A DNA stretch of 64,000 nt from Serinicoccus marinus DSM 15273 (lineage in GTDB: Bacteria > Actinomycetota > Actinomycetes > Actinomycetales > Dermatophilaceae), in the NCBI RefSeq assembly GCF_008386315.1, contig NZ_CP043808.1, positions 1,240,001-1,304,000 on the forward strand, written 5' to 3'. Positions 1-7,650 of this stretch are shown here, piece by piece (position 1 is the stretch's first letter; each line of letters begins with the position of its first letter). The notes under the pieces are model-generated. The model worked only from the letters and a program-made list of their open reading frames with translations. It ran no database searches and was not told the DNA's origin. The position numbers were made by a program, and so were the translations under genes.

Positions 1-803
1 CGCAGTACTTCCCGTCCACCAGCATGGTGAGCATCCCGTTCCTCACCACCAACTCGCAGGCGTCGATGGAGACGCTCTACCAGCTGCACCTCGAGGACGG
101 CCCGGCCAAGGCCGTGATGGACCAGAACGGACTGCACCACGTGGGCACGTGGCCGGTGGGGCGCATCCTCATCGGGACCGAGGAGCAGGTGTCCTCCCCC
201 GAGGACCTCGACGGCCTGTCGATGCGGGCCTCCGGTCCGATCGTCCAGCAGCTGCTGACCGACTCCGGCGCCAGCATCCAGGCCGTGACCGCCTCGGAGA
301 GCTACGAGGCGGTGCAGCGCGGGGTGCTGGAGGCGGTCGGGGGCACCATCGACTTCCCGGTCAACTACGGCCTCATGGAGCTGCTGCCCTACTGGAGCGA
401 CCCGGGCATCGGTCAGTACTCGACGTTCGGGATGTGGTTCTCCCAGGACGCCTATGACAGCCTGCCCGAAGACCTGCGGGAGACCGTCGACGGCGTCACC
501 GAGGAGCTCAACACCGGAGCGGGCATCGAGGCGTTCAACGACCAGGCTGCGGACCAGTGCCAGCAGATGTTGGACGCCCCGACCGTCGAGGACCTGACCA
601 TGTGGGACGAGTCCGTGACCCAGGCCTGGGAGGAGGAGTCCCTGGAGTCCTCGAAGCAGGCCTGGGTGGAGCTCGCGTCCAGCCAGGGTCTGGAGGACGC
701 CCAGGCCGTGCTCGACGAGTACGTGGCGGGCTACACGGACCTGGAGGACGTGGCCTACGACGACGCGATCCTCGCCTGCGTGGACGAGTTCGCCTCCCAG
801 TGA
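1..803 (+). CDS. dctP: TRAP transporter solute-binding protein (DctP family), 5' end outside window
   Basis: The reading frame is open from the left edge, so the N-terminus with its signal peptide is missing. What remains is the C-terminal two thirds of a DctP-type extracytoplasmic receptor. The stretches EAVQRGVLEAVGGTIDFP and GMWFSQDAYDSLPEDLRE match the family's ligand-lobe and hinge segments. In this family the protein captures an organic acid outside the membrane and delivers it to a DctQ/DctM permease. No permease gene is visible, so it should lie upstream. The next gene begins a homoprotocatechuate operon, so an aromatic acid substrate is possible, but that is inference. A strong hairpin follows the stop codon, which separates this transcript from the operon downstream. 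Confidence 0.85.
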   Translation, partial: QYFPSTSMVSIPFLTTNSQASMETLYQLHLEDGPAKAVMDQNGLHHVGTWPVGRILIGTEEQVSSPEDLDGLSMRASGPIVQQLLTDSGASIQAVTASESYEAVQRGVLEAVGGTIDFPVNYGLMELLPYWSDPGIGQYSTFGMWFSQDAYDSLPEDLRETVDGVTEELNTGAGIEAFNDQAADQCQQMLDAPTVEDLTMWDESVTQAWEEESLESSKQAWVELASSQGLEDAQAVLDEYVAGYTDLEDVAYDDAILACVDEFASQ

Positions 804-808
804 CGCGG

Positions 809-841
809 GACCGGCCCCGCCCGGTCCGGGCGGGGCCGGTC
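809..841 (+). terminator. Intrinsic-type terminator hairpin after dctP
   Basis: Five bases after the dctP stop there is a perfect 14-bp GC-only-rich stem (GACCGGCCCCGCCC against its complement) with a 5-base loop. There is no T tract, which is common for terminators in high-GC actinobacteria. Confidence 0.75.
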
Positions 842-858
842 GCGGCGCCGCAGGGGAG

Positions 859-888
859 TTGTGCAGCCCGACGTGAATCGTATACGAT
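859..888 (+). promoter_or_regulatory. Promoter with GntR-type palindromic operator for the homoprotocatechuate operon
   Basis: A -35-like TTGTGC (859-864) lies 18 bases before a -10-like TACGAT (883-888). Lying across the -10 is the perfect palindrome ATCGTATACGAT (877-888). Short palindromes with a central GTATAC are typical FadR/FCD-type GntR operators, and a gene for such a regulator is the second gene of this operon, so autoregulation is likely (inference). Transcription would start near 895, only about 25 bases before the preferred start codon at 920. Confidence 0.6.
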
Positions 889-919
889 CTGTCCCATGAC
901 GACGAGCGAGGAAGCTCCC

Positions 920-2473
920 ATGATCTCCGACCAGACCAGGAGTGGTCAGACGACGGGCACCCCGGAGCCCCAGGACCCCCGCTTCGCCGCCCTCCCGTGT
1001 CGCCCGGGCAAGGTCATCGCCGTCCACCTGAGCTACGCCTCCCGTGCCGACCAGCGCGGGCGTCGCCCTGCGGCACCGTCGTACTTCCTCAAGCCGTCCA
1101 GCTCCGTGGCGCCCTCGCAGGGCACCGTGGAGCGCCCGGCCGGGACCGAGCTGCTGGCCTTCGAGGGGGAGGTGGCCCTCGTCATCGGTCGGCCCGCCCG
1201 GCACGTCACCGAGAAGGAGGCGTGGTCGTACGTGGGCTGGGTCACCGCCGCCAACGACCTCGGGCTCTACGACCTGCGCGCCAACGACAAGGGGTCCAAC
1301 ACCCGTTCCAAGGGCCGCGACGGGTATACCCCGGTCGGGCCAGAGCTCGTCGACGCGCGCCTCGTCGACCCCGCTGCGCTCAGGGTGCGTACCTGGGTCA
1401 ACGACGAGCTGGTGCAGGACGACACCACCGCGGGGTTGATCTTCTCGCTGCCGCAGATCGTCGCCGACCTCGCCCAGCACCTCACCCTGGAGACCGGGGA
1501 CGTCATCCTCACGGGCACCCCGTCCGGCTCCTCGGTCCTCGCCCCCGGTGACGTCGTCGAGGTCGAGGTGGACGCCCCCGCCGCCGAGGGCGCACCCACC
1601 AGCGGGCGGCTCGTCACCACGGTGGTCCAGGGGGAGGGCGGGTTCGACCCCGAGCTGGGCTCCCTGCCCGCGGTCGACGACACCCAGCGCGCAGAGGCGT
1701 GGGGCTCCCGGGAGGCGGCCGGCCTGCCGGCCGAGGACACCTCCTCCGCCCGCGAGCACGAGGTCGCGACGCGCCCGGCCCTGGACCCGGACCTGCACGA
1801 GCGGCTCCTGCAGGTGCCCGTGGCCGGGCTGTCGCAGCAGCTGCGGCAGCGCGGCCTCGACAACGTCACCATCGACGGCGTCCGGCCGCTGCACCCCGGC
1901 GCCAAGCTCGTCGGGCTGGCCCGCACCCTGCGCTTCGTGCCCAACCGCGAGGACCTCTTCCGCAGCCACGGCGGGGGCTACAACGCCCAGAAGCGCGCCT
2001 TCGACGCCGTGGGCGAGGGCGAGGTCATCGTCATCGAGGCCCGCGGGGAGACCGGCTCCGGGACCCTCGGGGACATCCTCGCCATCCGGGCCCACGCCAA
2101 CGGCGCCGCCGGCATCGTCACCGACGGCGGGGTGCGCGATTACGACGCCGTCGCTGCGGTCGGCATCCCCGTCTACAGCGCCGGGGCCCACCCCGCCGTC
2201 CTCGGCCGCCGCCACGTGCCGTGGGACCACGACCTCACGATCGCCTGCGGCGGCACCACTGTGCAGCCCGGTGACATCCTCGTCGGCGACGCCGACGGCG
2301 TGGTCGTCATCCCGCCCAGCCTCGCCGAGGAGGTCGTCGACGCCGCGCTCGCCAAGGAGGCCGAGGACGCGTGGGTCGCCGACCGGGTCGCCGAGGGGCA
2401 CCCGGTGGACGGCCTCTTCCCGATGAACGCCGAGTGGAGAGCGAGGTACGACGCGTGGCGCGAGCAGAGCTGA
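920..2473 (+). CDS. hpaG: FAH-family isomerase/decarboxylase fused to RraA-like aldolase domain (HpaG-like)
   Basis: Predicted 517 residues. Residues about 25-240 are a fumarylacetoacetate-hydrolase fold with the acidic metal ligands in FEGEV (E82, E84) and the family segment DVILTGTPSG. Residues about 288-517 are an RraA/HMG-aldolase-like domain with AGIVTDGGVRD and GDILVGDADG. In homoprotocatechuate breakdown, HpaG (HpcE) decarboxylates 5-oxopent-3-ene-1,2,5-tricarboxylate and isomerises the product, usually with two FAH domains. Here the second half is RraA-like instead, a family known for aldol cleavage and oxaloacetate decarboxylation. The start at 920 is chosen for the AGGAAG ribosome site at 909-914; an in-frame ATG at 896 would be nearly leaderless. 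First gene of the operon. Confidence 0.8.
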   Translation: MISDQTRSGQTTGTPEPQDPRFAALPCRPGKVIAVHLSYASRADQRGRRPAAPSYFLKPSSSVAPSQGTVERPAGTELLAFEGEVALVIGRPARHVTEKEAWSYVGWVTAANDLGLYDLRANDKGSNTRSKGRDGYTPVGPELVDARLVDPAALRVRTWVNDELVQDDTTAGLIFSLPQIVADLAQHLTLETGDVILTGTPSGSSVLAPGDVVEVEVDAPAAEGAPTSGRLVTTVVQGEGGFDPELGSLPAVDDTQRAEAWGSREAAGLPAEDTSSAREHEVATRPALDPDLHERLLQVPVAGLSQQLRQRGLDNVTIDGVRPLHPGAKLVGLARTLRFVPNREDLFRSHGGGYNAQKRAFDAVGEGEVIVIEARGETGSGTLGDILAIRAHANGAAGIVTDGGVRDYDAVAAVGIPVYSAGAHPAVLGRRHVPWDHDLTIACGGTTVQPGDILVGDADGVVVIPPSLAEEVVDAALAKEAEDAWVADRVAEGHPVDGLFPMNAEWRARYDAWREQS

Positions 2474-3159
2474 GCAGCACGGACGCCTCGTCCCTCAGCA
2501 AGTCCCAGCGGGCCTACCACTGGATCAAGGAGCGCATCGCCAGCCAGGACTTCACCCCCGGCTACCGGCTCGTGCTCGGCTCCCTCGCCGGGGAGCTCGA
2601 CATGAGCGTGGTGCCGGTCCGCGAGGCGATCCGCCAGCTCGAGGCGGAGGGGCTGGTGACCTTCGAGCGCAACGTCGGGGCCCGGGTGTCGATGGTCGAC
2701 GACTCGCAGTACCGGCACAGTATGCAGGCGCTGTCGATCCTGGAGGGGACGGCGACCGCGCTCGCCGCACGTCGGCTGACGGACGACGACCTGCGCGCTG
2801 CCCGCAGCCTCAACGAGCTGATGATCGAGATGCTGGACCACTTCGAGCCACGCGCGTTCACCCGCCTCAACCAGGAGTTCCACTCCACCCTCTACGGTCG
2901 CTGCCCGAACCCGCGGCTGCTGGACCTGGTGGAGGCCGAGTGGGCCCGGCTGGGCCACCTGCGCGACTCGACCTTCAGCTTCGTGCCCGGACGCGCGCAG
3001 GAGTCGGTGCACGAGCACGAAGGCATCCTGCGGCTCATCGAGCACGGTGCACCTCTGGGCGAGATCGAGAAGGCGGCCCGGCGCCACCGCTCGGCGACCC
3101 TCGACGCCTACCTCATCCACGAGCACCCCGACGAGACGCTGGGTCTCCCGGCGTTCTGA
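2455..3159 (+). CDS. GntR-family (FCD) transcriptional regulator
   Basis: Predicted 234 residues, the normal size. An N-terminal winged helix (QRAYHWIKERIASQDF, then VPVREAIRQLEAEGLVTFER) is followed by an all-helical FCD ligand domain. The GTG start at 2455 follows GAGAGCGAGG at a good distance and overlaps the end of the upstream gene by 19 bases, so translation is coupled. Regulators of this class sense small carboxylates. Its place inside the operon and the palindrome at 877-888 suggest it controls homoprotocatechuate degradation and its own synthesis. It replaces the MarR-type HpaR found in enterobacteria. Confidence 0.88.
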   Translation: MARAELSSTDASSLSKSQRAYHWIKERIASQDFTPGYRLVLGSLAGELDMSVVPVREAIRQLEAEGLVTFERNVGARVSMVDDSQYRHSMQALSILEGTATALAARRLTDDDLRAARSLNELMIEMLDHFEPRAFTRLNQEFHSTLYGRCPNPRLLDLVEAEWARLGHLRDSTFSFVPGRAQESVHEHEGILRLIEHGAPLGEIEKAARRHRSATLDAYLIHEHPDETLGLPAF

Positions 3160-3178
3160 CCACCCCAGGAGGAGCATG

Positions 3179-4702
3179 ATGACCGACCCCACCAGCACGG
3201 GGCACCGCCCCGCCGACCTGCCCGAGCGCATCCAGCATTACATCGACGGCGAGCTCGTCGACTCCGTGGACGGCGCGACCTTCGAGGTGCTCGACCCGGT
3301 CTCCAACGAGACCTACCTGCACGCCGCCGCCGGCACCGCCGCCGACGTCGACCGAGCCGTCGCCGCCGCCCGCCGGGCGTTCACCGACGGCCCCTGGCCG
3401 GGGATGCTGCCGCGCGAGCGCAGCCGCATCCTGCACCGGGTCGCCGACATCGTCGAGTCCCGGGACGCCCGGCTCGCGGAGCTGGAGTCCTTCGACTCCG
3501 GGCTGCCGATCACCCAGGCGCTCGGCCAGGCCCGCCGGGCCGCGGAGAACTTCCGGTTCTTCGCCGACCTGGTGGTGGCCCAGGCCGACGACACCTACAA
3601 GGTGCCCGGGCGCCAGGTGAACTACGTCAACCGCAAGCCCATCGGGGTCGCCGGCCTCATCACCCCCTGGAACACGCCGTTCATGCTGGAGTCCTGGAAG
3701 CTGGGCCCGGCGCTGGCGACGGGCAACACGGTGGTGCTCAAGCCGGCCGAGTTCACCCCGCTGTCGGCCTCGCTGTGGGCAGGGATCTTCGAGGAGGCGG
3801 GGGTGCCGCCGGGGGTCTTCAACCTGGTCAACGGTCTCGGGGAGGAGGCCGGGGACGCCCTGGTCAAGCACCCGGACGTGCCGCTCATCTCCTTCACCGG
3901 CGAGAGCCGCACCGGGCAGCTCATCTTCGCCAACGCCTCTCCCCACCTCAAGGGTCTGTCGATGGAGCTGGGCGGCAAGTCGCCGGCCGTCGTCTTCGCC
4001 GACGCCGACCTCGACGCCGCGATCGACGCGACCATCTTCGGCGTCTTCTCCCTCAACGGGGAGCGGTGCACCGCCGGCAGCCGGATCCTCGTGCAGCGCG
4101 AGGTCTACGACGAGTTCGTCGAGCGGTATGCCGCGCAGGCCCGGCGCGTCGTCGTGGGGCACCCCCACGACGAGCGCACCGAGGTCGGCGCGCTGGTCCA
4201 CCCCGAGCACTTCGACAAGGTCATGAGCTACATCGAGATCGGCCGGGGCGAGGGTCGTCTGGTCGCCGGCGGTGGCCGGCCGGAGGGCTTCGAGAGCGGC
4301 AACTTCGTCGCCCCGACGGTCTTCGTCGACGTCCCCCGCGACGCCCGGATCTTCCAGGAGGAGATCTTCGGGCCGGTGGTGGCGATCACCCCCTTCGACA
4401 CCGAGGAGGAGGCGCTCGAGCTGGCCAACGGGGTGAGGTACGGCCTGGCCGCCTACATCTGGACCAACGACCTGCGCCGCGCGCACACCTTCGCCCAGAG
4501 CGTGGAGGCGGGGATGGTGTGGCTCAACTCCAACAACGTGCGCGACCTGCGCACCCCCTTCGGCGGCGTCAAGGCCTCCGGCCTGGGGCACGAGGGCGGC
4601 TACCGGTCCATCGACTTCTACACCGACCAGCAGGCCGTGCACATCACCCTCGGTGGGGCCCACCACCCGACCTTCGGCAAGCGCGACGCGGCTGACCGCT
4701 GA
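3179..4702 (+). CDS. hpaE: 5-carboxymethyl-2-hydroxymuconate semialdehyde dehydrogenase
   Basis: Predicted 507 residues, typical of the aldehyde dehydrogenase superfamily. The general base E263 lies in MELGGKSPAVVF and the nucleophile C297 in NGERCTAGSR, with the usual 34-residue spacing. GLITPWNTPFM and the C-terminal FGGVKASGLGHEGG are also family signatures. The enzyme oxidises the ring-cleavage product of homoprotocatechuate using NAD. AGGAGGAG (3167-3174) favours the ATG at 3179; another ATG at 3176 sits rather close to it. Placement directly before the extradiol dioxygenase supports the HpaE assignment over a generic dehydrogenase. Confidence 0.9.
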   Translation: MTDPTSTGHRPADLPERIQHYIDGELVDSVDGATFEVLDPVSNETYLHAAAGTAADVDRAVAAARRAFTDGPWPGMLPRERSRILHRVADIVESRDARLAELESFDSGLPITQALGQARRAAENFRFFADLVVAQADDTYKVPGRQVNYVNRKPIGVAGLITPWNTPFMLESWKLGPALATGNTVVLKPAEFTPLSASLWAGIFEEAGVPPGVFNLVNGLGEEAGDALVKHPDVPLISFTGESRTGQLIFANASPHLKGLSMELGGKSPAVVFADADLDAAIDATIFGVFSLNGERCTAGSRILVQREVYDEFVERYAAQARRVVVGHPHDERTEVGALVHPEHFDKVMSYIEIGRGEGRLVAGGGRPEGFESGNFVAPTVFVDVPRDARIFQEEIFGPVVAITPFDTEEEALELANGVRYGLAAYIWTNDLRRAHTFAQSVEAGMVWLNSNNVRDLRTPFGGVKASGLGHEGGYRSIDFYTDQQAVHITLGGAHHPTFGKRDAADR

Positions 4703-4751
4703 CCGCCCACCCCGAGCAGCCCCGACCACCCCGACCTCGCAAGGACGCGAC

Positions 4752-5920
4752 ATGAGCGACAGGCACACCGACAAGACCCTCACCTCCTCGGGCTACTACG
4801 TCTCCCAGGAGGCACACCCATCCACACCGACGACCCGGTGCCGACCCCGTCGGTTCCGGCTCCGGACATCCTGCGCTGCGCCTACATGGAGATCGTCGTC
4901 ACCGACCTGGCTGCGTCCCGCGACTTCTACGTGGACGTGCTCGGCCTGACCGTCACCGAGGAGGACGACTCCACCGTCTACCTCCGCTCGATCGAGGAGT
5001 TCATCCACCACAACCTCGTCCTGCGCCAGGGGCCGGTGGCCGCGGTGGCGGCGTTCTCCTACCGCGTGCGCTCCCCGGAGGACCTGGACAAGGCGGTGGC
5101 GTTCTACACCGAGCTGGGGTGCCGGGTCGAGCGGCGGGCCGAGGGCTTCACCAAGGGGGTCGGCGACTCCGTGCGCGTCACCGACCCGCTCGGCTTCCCC
5201 TACGAGTTCTTCTACGACGTCGAGCACGTGGAGCGCCTGGCCTGGCGCTACGACCTCTACACCCCCGGTGCACTGGTGCGCCTGGACCACTTCAACCAGG
5301 TGACGCCGGACGTGCCCCGGGCCACGAAGTTCATGCAGGACCTGGGCTTCCGCGTCACCGAGGACATCCAGGACGACGCGGGCACGGTGTATGCCGCGTG
5401 GATGCGGCGCAAGCCGACCGTCCACGACACCGCGATGACCGGCGGCGACGGGCCGCGGATGCACCACGTCGCCTTCTCCACGCACGAGAAGCACAACATC
5501 CTGGCGATCTGCGACAAGCTCGGGGCGCTGCGCCGCTCGGACGCCATCGAGCGCGGCCCGGGCCGGCACGGGGTGTCCAACGCCTTCTACCTCTACCTGC
5601 GCGACCCCGACGGGCACCGGGTCGAGATCTACACCCAGGACTACTACACCGGTGACCCGGACAACCCCGTCATCACCTGGGACGTCCACGACAACCAGCG
5701 CCGGGACTGGTGGGGCAACCCGGTGGTGCCGTCGTGGTACACCGAGGCCTCCCTCGTGCTCGACCTCGACGGCAACCCGCAGCCGGTGGTCGAGCGCACC
5801 GACGACTCCGAGATGGGCGTCACCATCGGTGCCGACGGCTTCTCCTACACCCGCCGGGACGAGGACGAGGAGATGCCCGAGTGGAAGAAGGGTGAGTACA
5901 AGCTGGGGCACCAGCTGTGA
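4752..5920 (+). CDS. hpaD: Homoprotocatechuate 2,3-dioxygenase (frameshift near N-terminus)
   Basis: Extradiol ring-cleavage dioxygenase of the vicinal-oxygen-chelate type, like the Brevibacterium homoprotocatechuate enzyme. Metal ligands are visible in RLDHFNQ, RMHHVAF and GHRVEIYT, and the C-terminal region DDEEMPEWKKGEYKLGHQL-like tail is present. The start at 4752 encodes MSDRHTDKTLTSSGYYVSQE, which matches the family N-terminus. Reading then has to change frame at about 4815, where GGCACACCC looks like GGCACCC with a duplicated CA. If that lesion is real, only the internal GTG at 4838 could restart the protein, losing about 29 residues but no ligand. Cleaves the catechol ring of 3,4-dihydroxyphenylacetate between C2 and C3. 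Confidence 0.85.
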
Positions 5921-5936
5921 CGAGGGAGGACCACGG

Positions 5937-6722
5937 ATGCTGACACCCGAGCAGATCGCCACGATCGCCGAGGAGCTGGCCGAGGCGGACCGCACGCACT
6001 CGGTCGTCCCGCGCATCACGGCGCGCTACCCCGAGGCGACCATCGAGGACTCCTACGCCATCCAGGGCGTGTGGCGTGACCAGAACCTCGCCGCCGGTCG
6101 CCGGCTGGTGGGCCGCAAGATCGGGTTGACCTCCAAGGCGATGCAGCAGGCCACAGGGATCACCGAGCCGGACTACGGCGTGATGTTCGACGACACCGTC
6201 CACGCCTCGGGCGCCGAGATCCCGGTCGACCACTTCTCCAATGTCCGCATCGAGGTCGAGCTCGCCTTCGTGCTGGCTCGGCCGCTGTCCGGGCCGGACT
6301 GCACCCTCGAGCAGGCCCTGGACGCCATCGACTACGCCGTCCCGGCGCTGGAGGTCCTCAACTCGCACATCGAGCTCGAGGGCCGCACCATCGTCGACAC
6401 CATCAGCGACAACGCCGCCTACGGCGCGATGGTGCTCGGTGACGAGCGCCGGCGCCCGGACGAGATCGACCTGCGCTGGGTCCCCGGGGTGTTGTCCCGC
6501 AACGGGGAGGTCGAGGAGACCGGCGTGGCCGCGGGTGTCCTCGGGCACCCCGCGACCGGGGTGGCCTGGCTGGCCAACAAGTTCCACCAGCACGGCGCCC
6601 GGCTGGAAGCCGGCGAGATCATCCTGGCCGGGTCGTTCACCCGGCCGATGTGGGTGTCCCGCGGGGACGACGTGCACTGCGACTACCGCGAGATGGGGAC
6701 CGTCACGTGCCGCTTCGTCTGA
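5937..6722 (+). CDS. hpaH: 2-oxo-hept-4-ene-1,7-dioate hydratase
   Basis: Predicted 261 residues. The sequence has the hydratase/FAH-like signatures RKIGLTSKAMQQ, EPDYGVMFDD, IEVELAFVLARPL and EILAGSFTRPM-like (IILAGSFTRPMWV) near the end. This enzyme adds water to 2-oxohept-4-enedioate, the step before aldol cleavage in the homoprotocatechuate meta pathway. The ATG at 5937 follows AGGGAGGA (5923-5930). Only 16 bases separate it from hpaD, and it overlaps hpaI by 16 bases, so all are cotranscribed. Confidence 0.9.
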   Translation: MLTPEQIATIAEELAEADRTHSVVPRITARYPEATIEDSYAIQGVWRDQNLAAGRRLVGRKIGLTSKAMQQATGITEPDYGVMFDDTVHASGAEIPVDHFSNVRIEVELAFVLARPLSGPDCTLEQALDAIDYAVPALEVLNSHIELEGRTIVDTISDNAAYGAMVLGDERRRPDEIDLRWVPGVLSRNGEVEETGVAAGVLGHPATGVAWLANKFHQHGARLEAGEIILAGSFTRPMWVSRGDDVHCDYREMGTVTCRFV

Positions 6723-7507
6723 CGCCGACCTTCCGCGACGTGCTCGCCTCCCAGGACCGGCCGATGGTCGGCATGTGGGTCAGCTCGGGCTCACCGCTGG
6801 TCGCCGAGATCGCCGCCGGCTCCGGTCTGGACTGGCTGCTCATCGACATGGAGCACGCCCCCAACGGCCTGGAATCGGTGCTCGCGCAGCTGCAGGCGGT
6901 GGCGGCATACCCCGTCGTGCCGGTCGTCCGCGTCCCCTCCGCCGACCCGGTCCTCCTCAAGCAGGTGCTCGACCTCGGCGCGCAGACCATCCTCGTGCCC
7001 ATGGTCGACAGCGCGCAGGAGGCCGCCGACGCCGTCGCGGCGGTCCGCTACCCGCCCCGCGGCAGGCGGGGCGTGGGCTCGGCCCTCGGCCGCTCGGCGC
7101 GGTGGAACCGCGTCGAGGGCTACCTCCAGCAGGCCGAGGAGCACGTCTCGCTGCTCGTGCAGATCGAGTCCGAGGCCGCCGTCGAGGCGGCGGCCGAGAT
7201 CGGGGCGGTCGACGGCGTCGACGGGGTCTTCGTCGGGCCCAGCGACCTGGCGGCGTCCATGGGCGTGCTGGGACAGCAGACGCACCCGGACGTGCGGGCC
7301 GCCGTGCTCCGGACCTTCGACGCGGTGCGGGCGGCGGGGACCCCCGTGGGCGTCAACGCCTTCGACCCCGCCGTGGCGGACGCCTACCTCGAGCAGGGTG
7401 CCTCCTTCGTCCTGGTCGGTGCCGACGTGGCGCTGCTCGCCCGCGGGTCGGAGGCGCTGGCGGCGCGCTTCATCAGCTCCGGCGGGGAGGACACCGACCG
7501 GTCCTGA
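6707..7507 (+). CDS. hpaI: 4-hydroxy-2-oxoheptane-1,7-dioate aldolase
   Basis: Predicted 266 residues, a class II (metal-dependent) pyruvate aldolase of the HpcH/HpaI family. The catalytic pair H50 (DMEHAPN) and R75 (VRVPS) and the metal ligands E154 (QIESEA) and D180 (GPSDLAASMG) have the spacing of the characterised enzyme. It splits 4-hydroxy-2-oxoheptanedioate into pyruvate and succinic semialdehyde, ending the pathway. The GTG at 6707 overlaps the end of hpaH; ATGGGGA lies upstream as ribosome site. No succinic semialdehyde dehydrogenase is seen nearby. Confidence 0.92.
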   Translation: MPLRLTPTFRDVLASQDRPMVGMWVSSGSPLVAEIAAGSGLDWLLIDMEHAPNGLESVLAQLQAVAAYPVVPVVRVPSADPVLLKQVLDLGAQTILVPMVDSAQEAADAVAAVRYPPRGRRGVGSALGRSARWNRVEGYLQQAEEHVSLLVQIESEAAVEAAAEIGAVDGVDGVFVGPSDLAASMGVLGQQTHPDVRAAVLRTFDAVRAAGTPVGVNAFDPAVADAYLEQGASFVLVGADVALLARGSEALAARFISSGGEDTDRS

Positions 7508-7529
7508 CGGCCCGCCCCCCGCCAGCACC

Positions 7530-7650
7530 TATAGTCGAGGGGTCCGGTGCCGCTGCGCGCCGGTGCTCGAAAAAGGAGCACGGAGCCGCGCCCGGCGCGG
7601 GAGACACATACGGCCTCGATCCCGTCATGTCTCCAGCAGAGGAAACTCGT
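7530..7650 (+). promoter_or_regulatory. Promoter -10 and possibly structured leader before the ThDP enzyme
   Basis: A good -10 hexamer TATAGT (7530-7535) lies 22 bases after hpaI, and an RNA of about 110 bases would precede the ATG at 7651. The leader can form GTGCTC-GAAAAAG-GAGCAC (7563-7581) and another stem around CGCGCC/GGCGCG. AGAGGAA lies 8-9 bases before the start. It does not match the ThDP riboswitch consensus as I know it, so any attenuator or riboswitch role is only a possibility. Confidence 0.4.

Noticed and set aside
755-2401. A 548-codon frame opposite the FAH-RraA gene, and many similar long antisense frames
   Set aside because: Low-complexity Gly/Arg/Asp composition and no family resemblance; these are shadows typical of high-GC coding DNA.
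4752-4838. Programmed frameshift in hpaD
   Set aside because: There is no slippery heptamer or downstream structure; a duplicated CA dinucleotide is a simpler reason.
7536-7650. ThDP riboswitch in front of the ThDP enzyme
   Set aside because: No CUGAGA or ACCUGAUCUGGAUAAUGCCAG-like core could be found in the leader.
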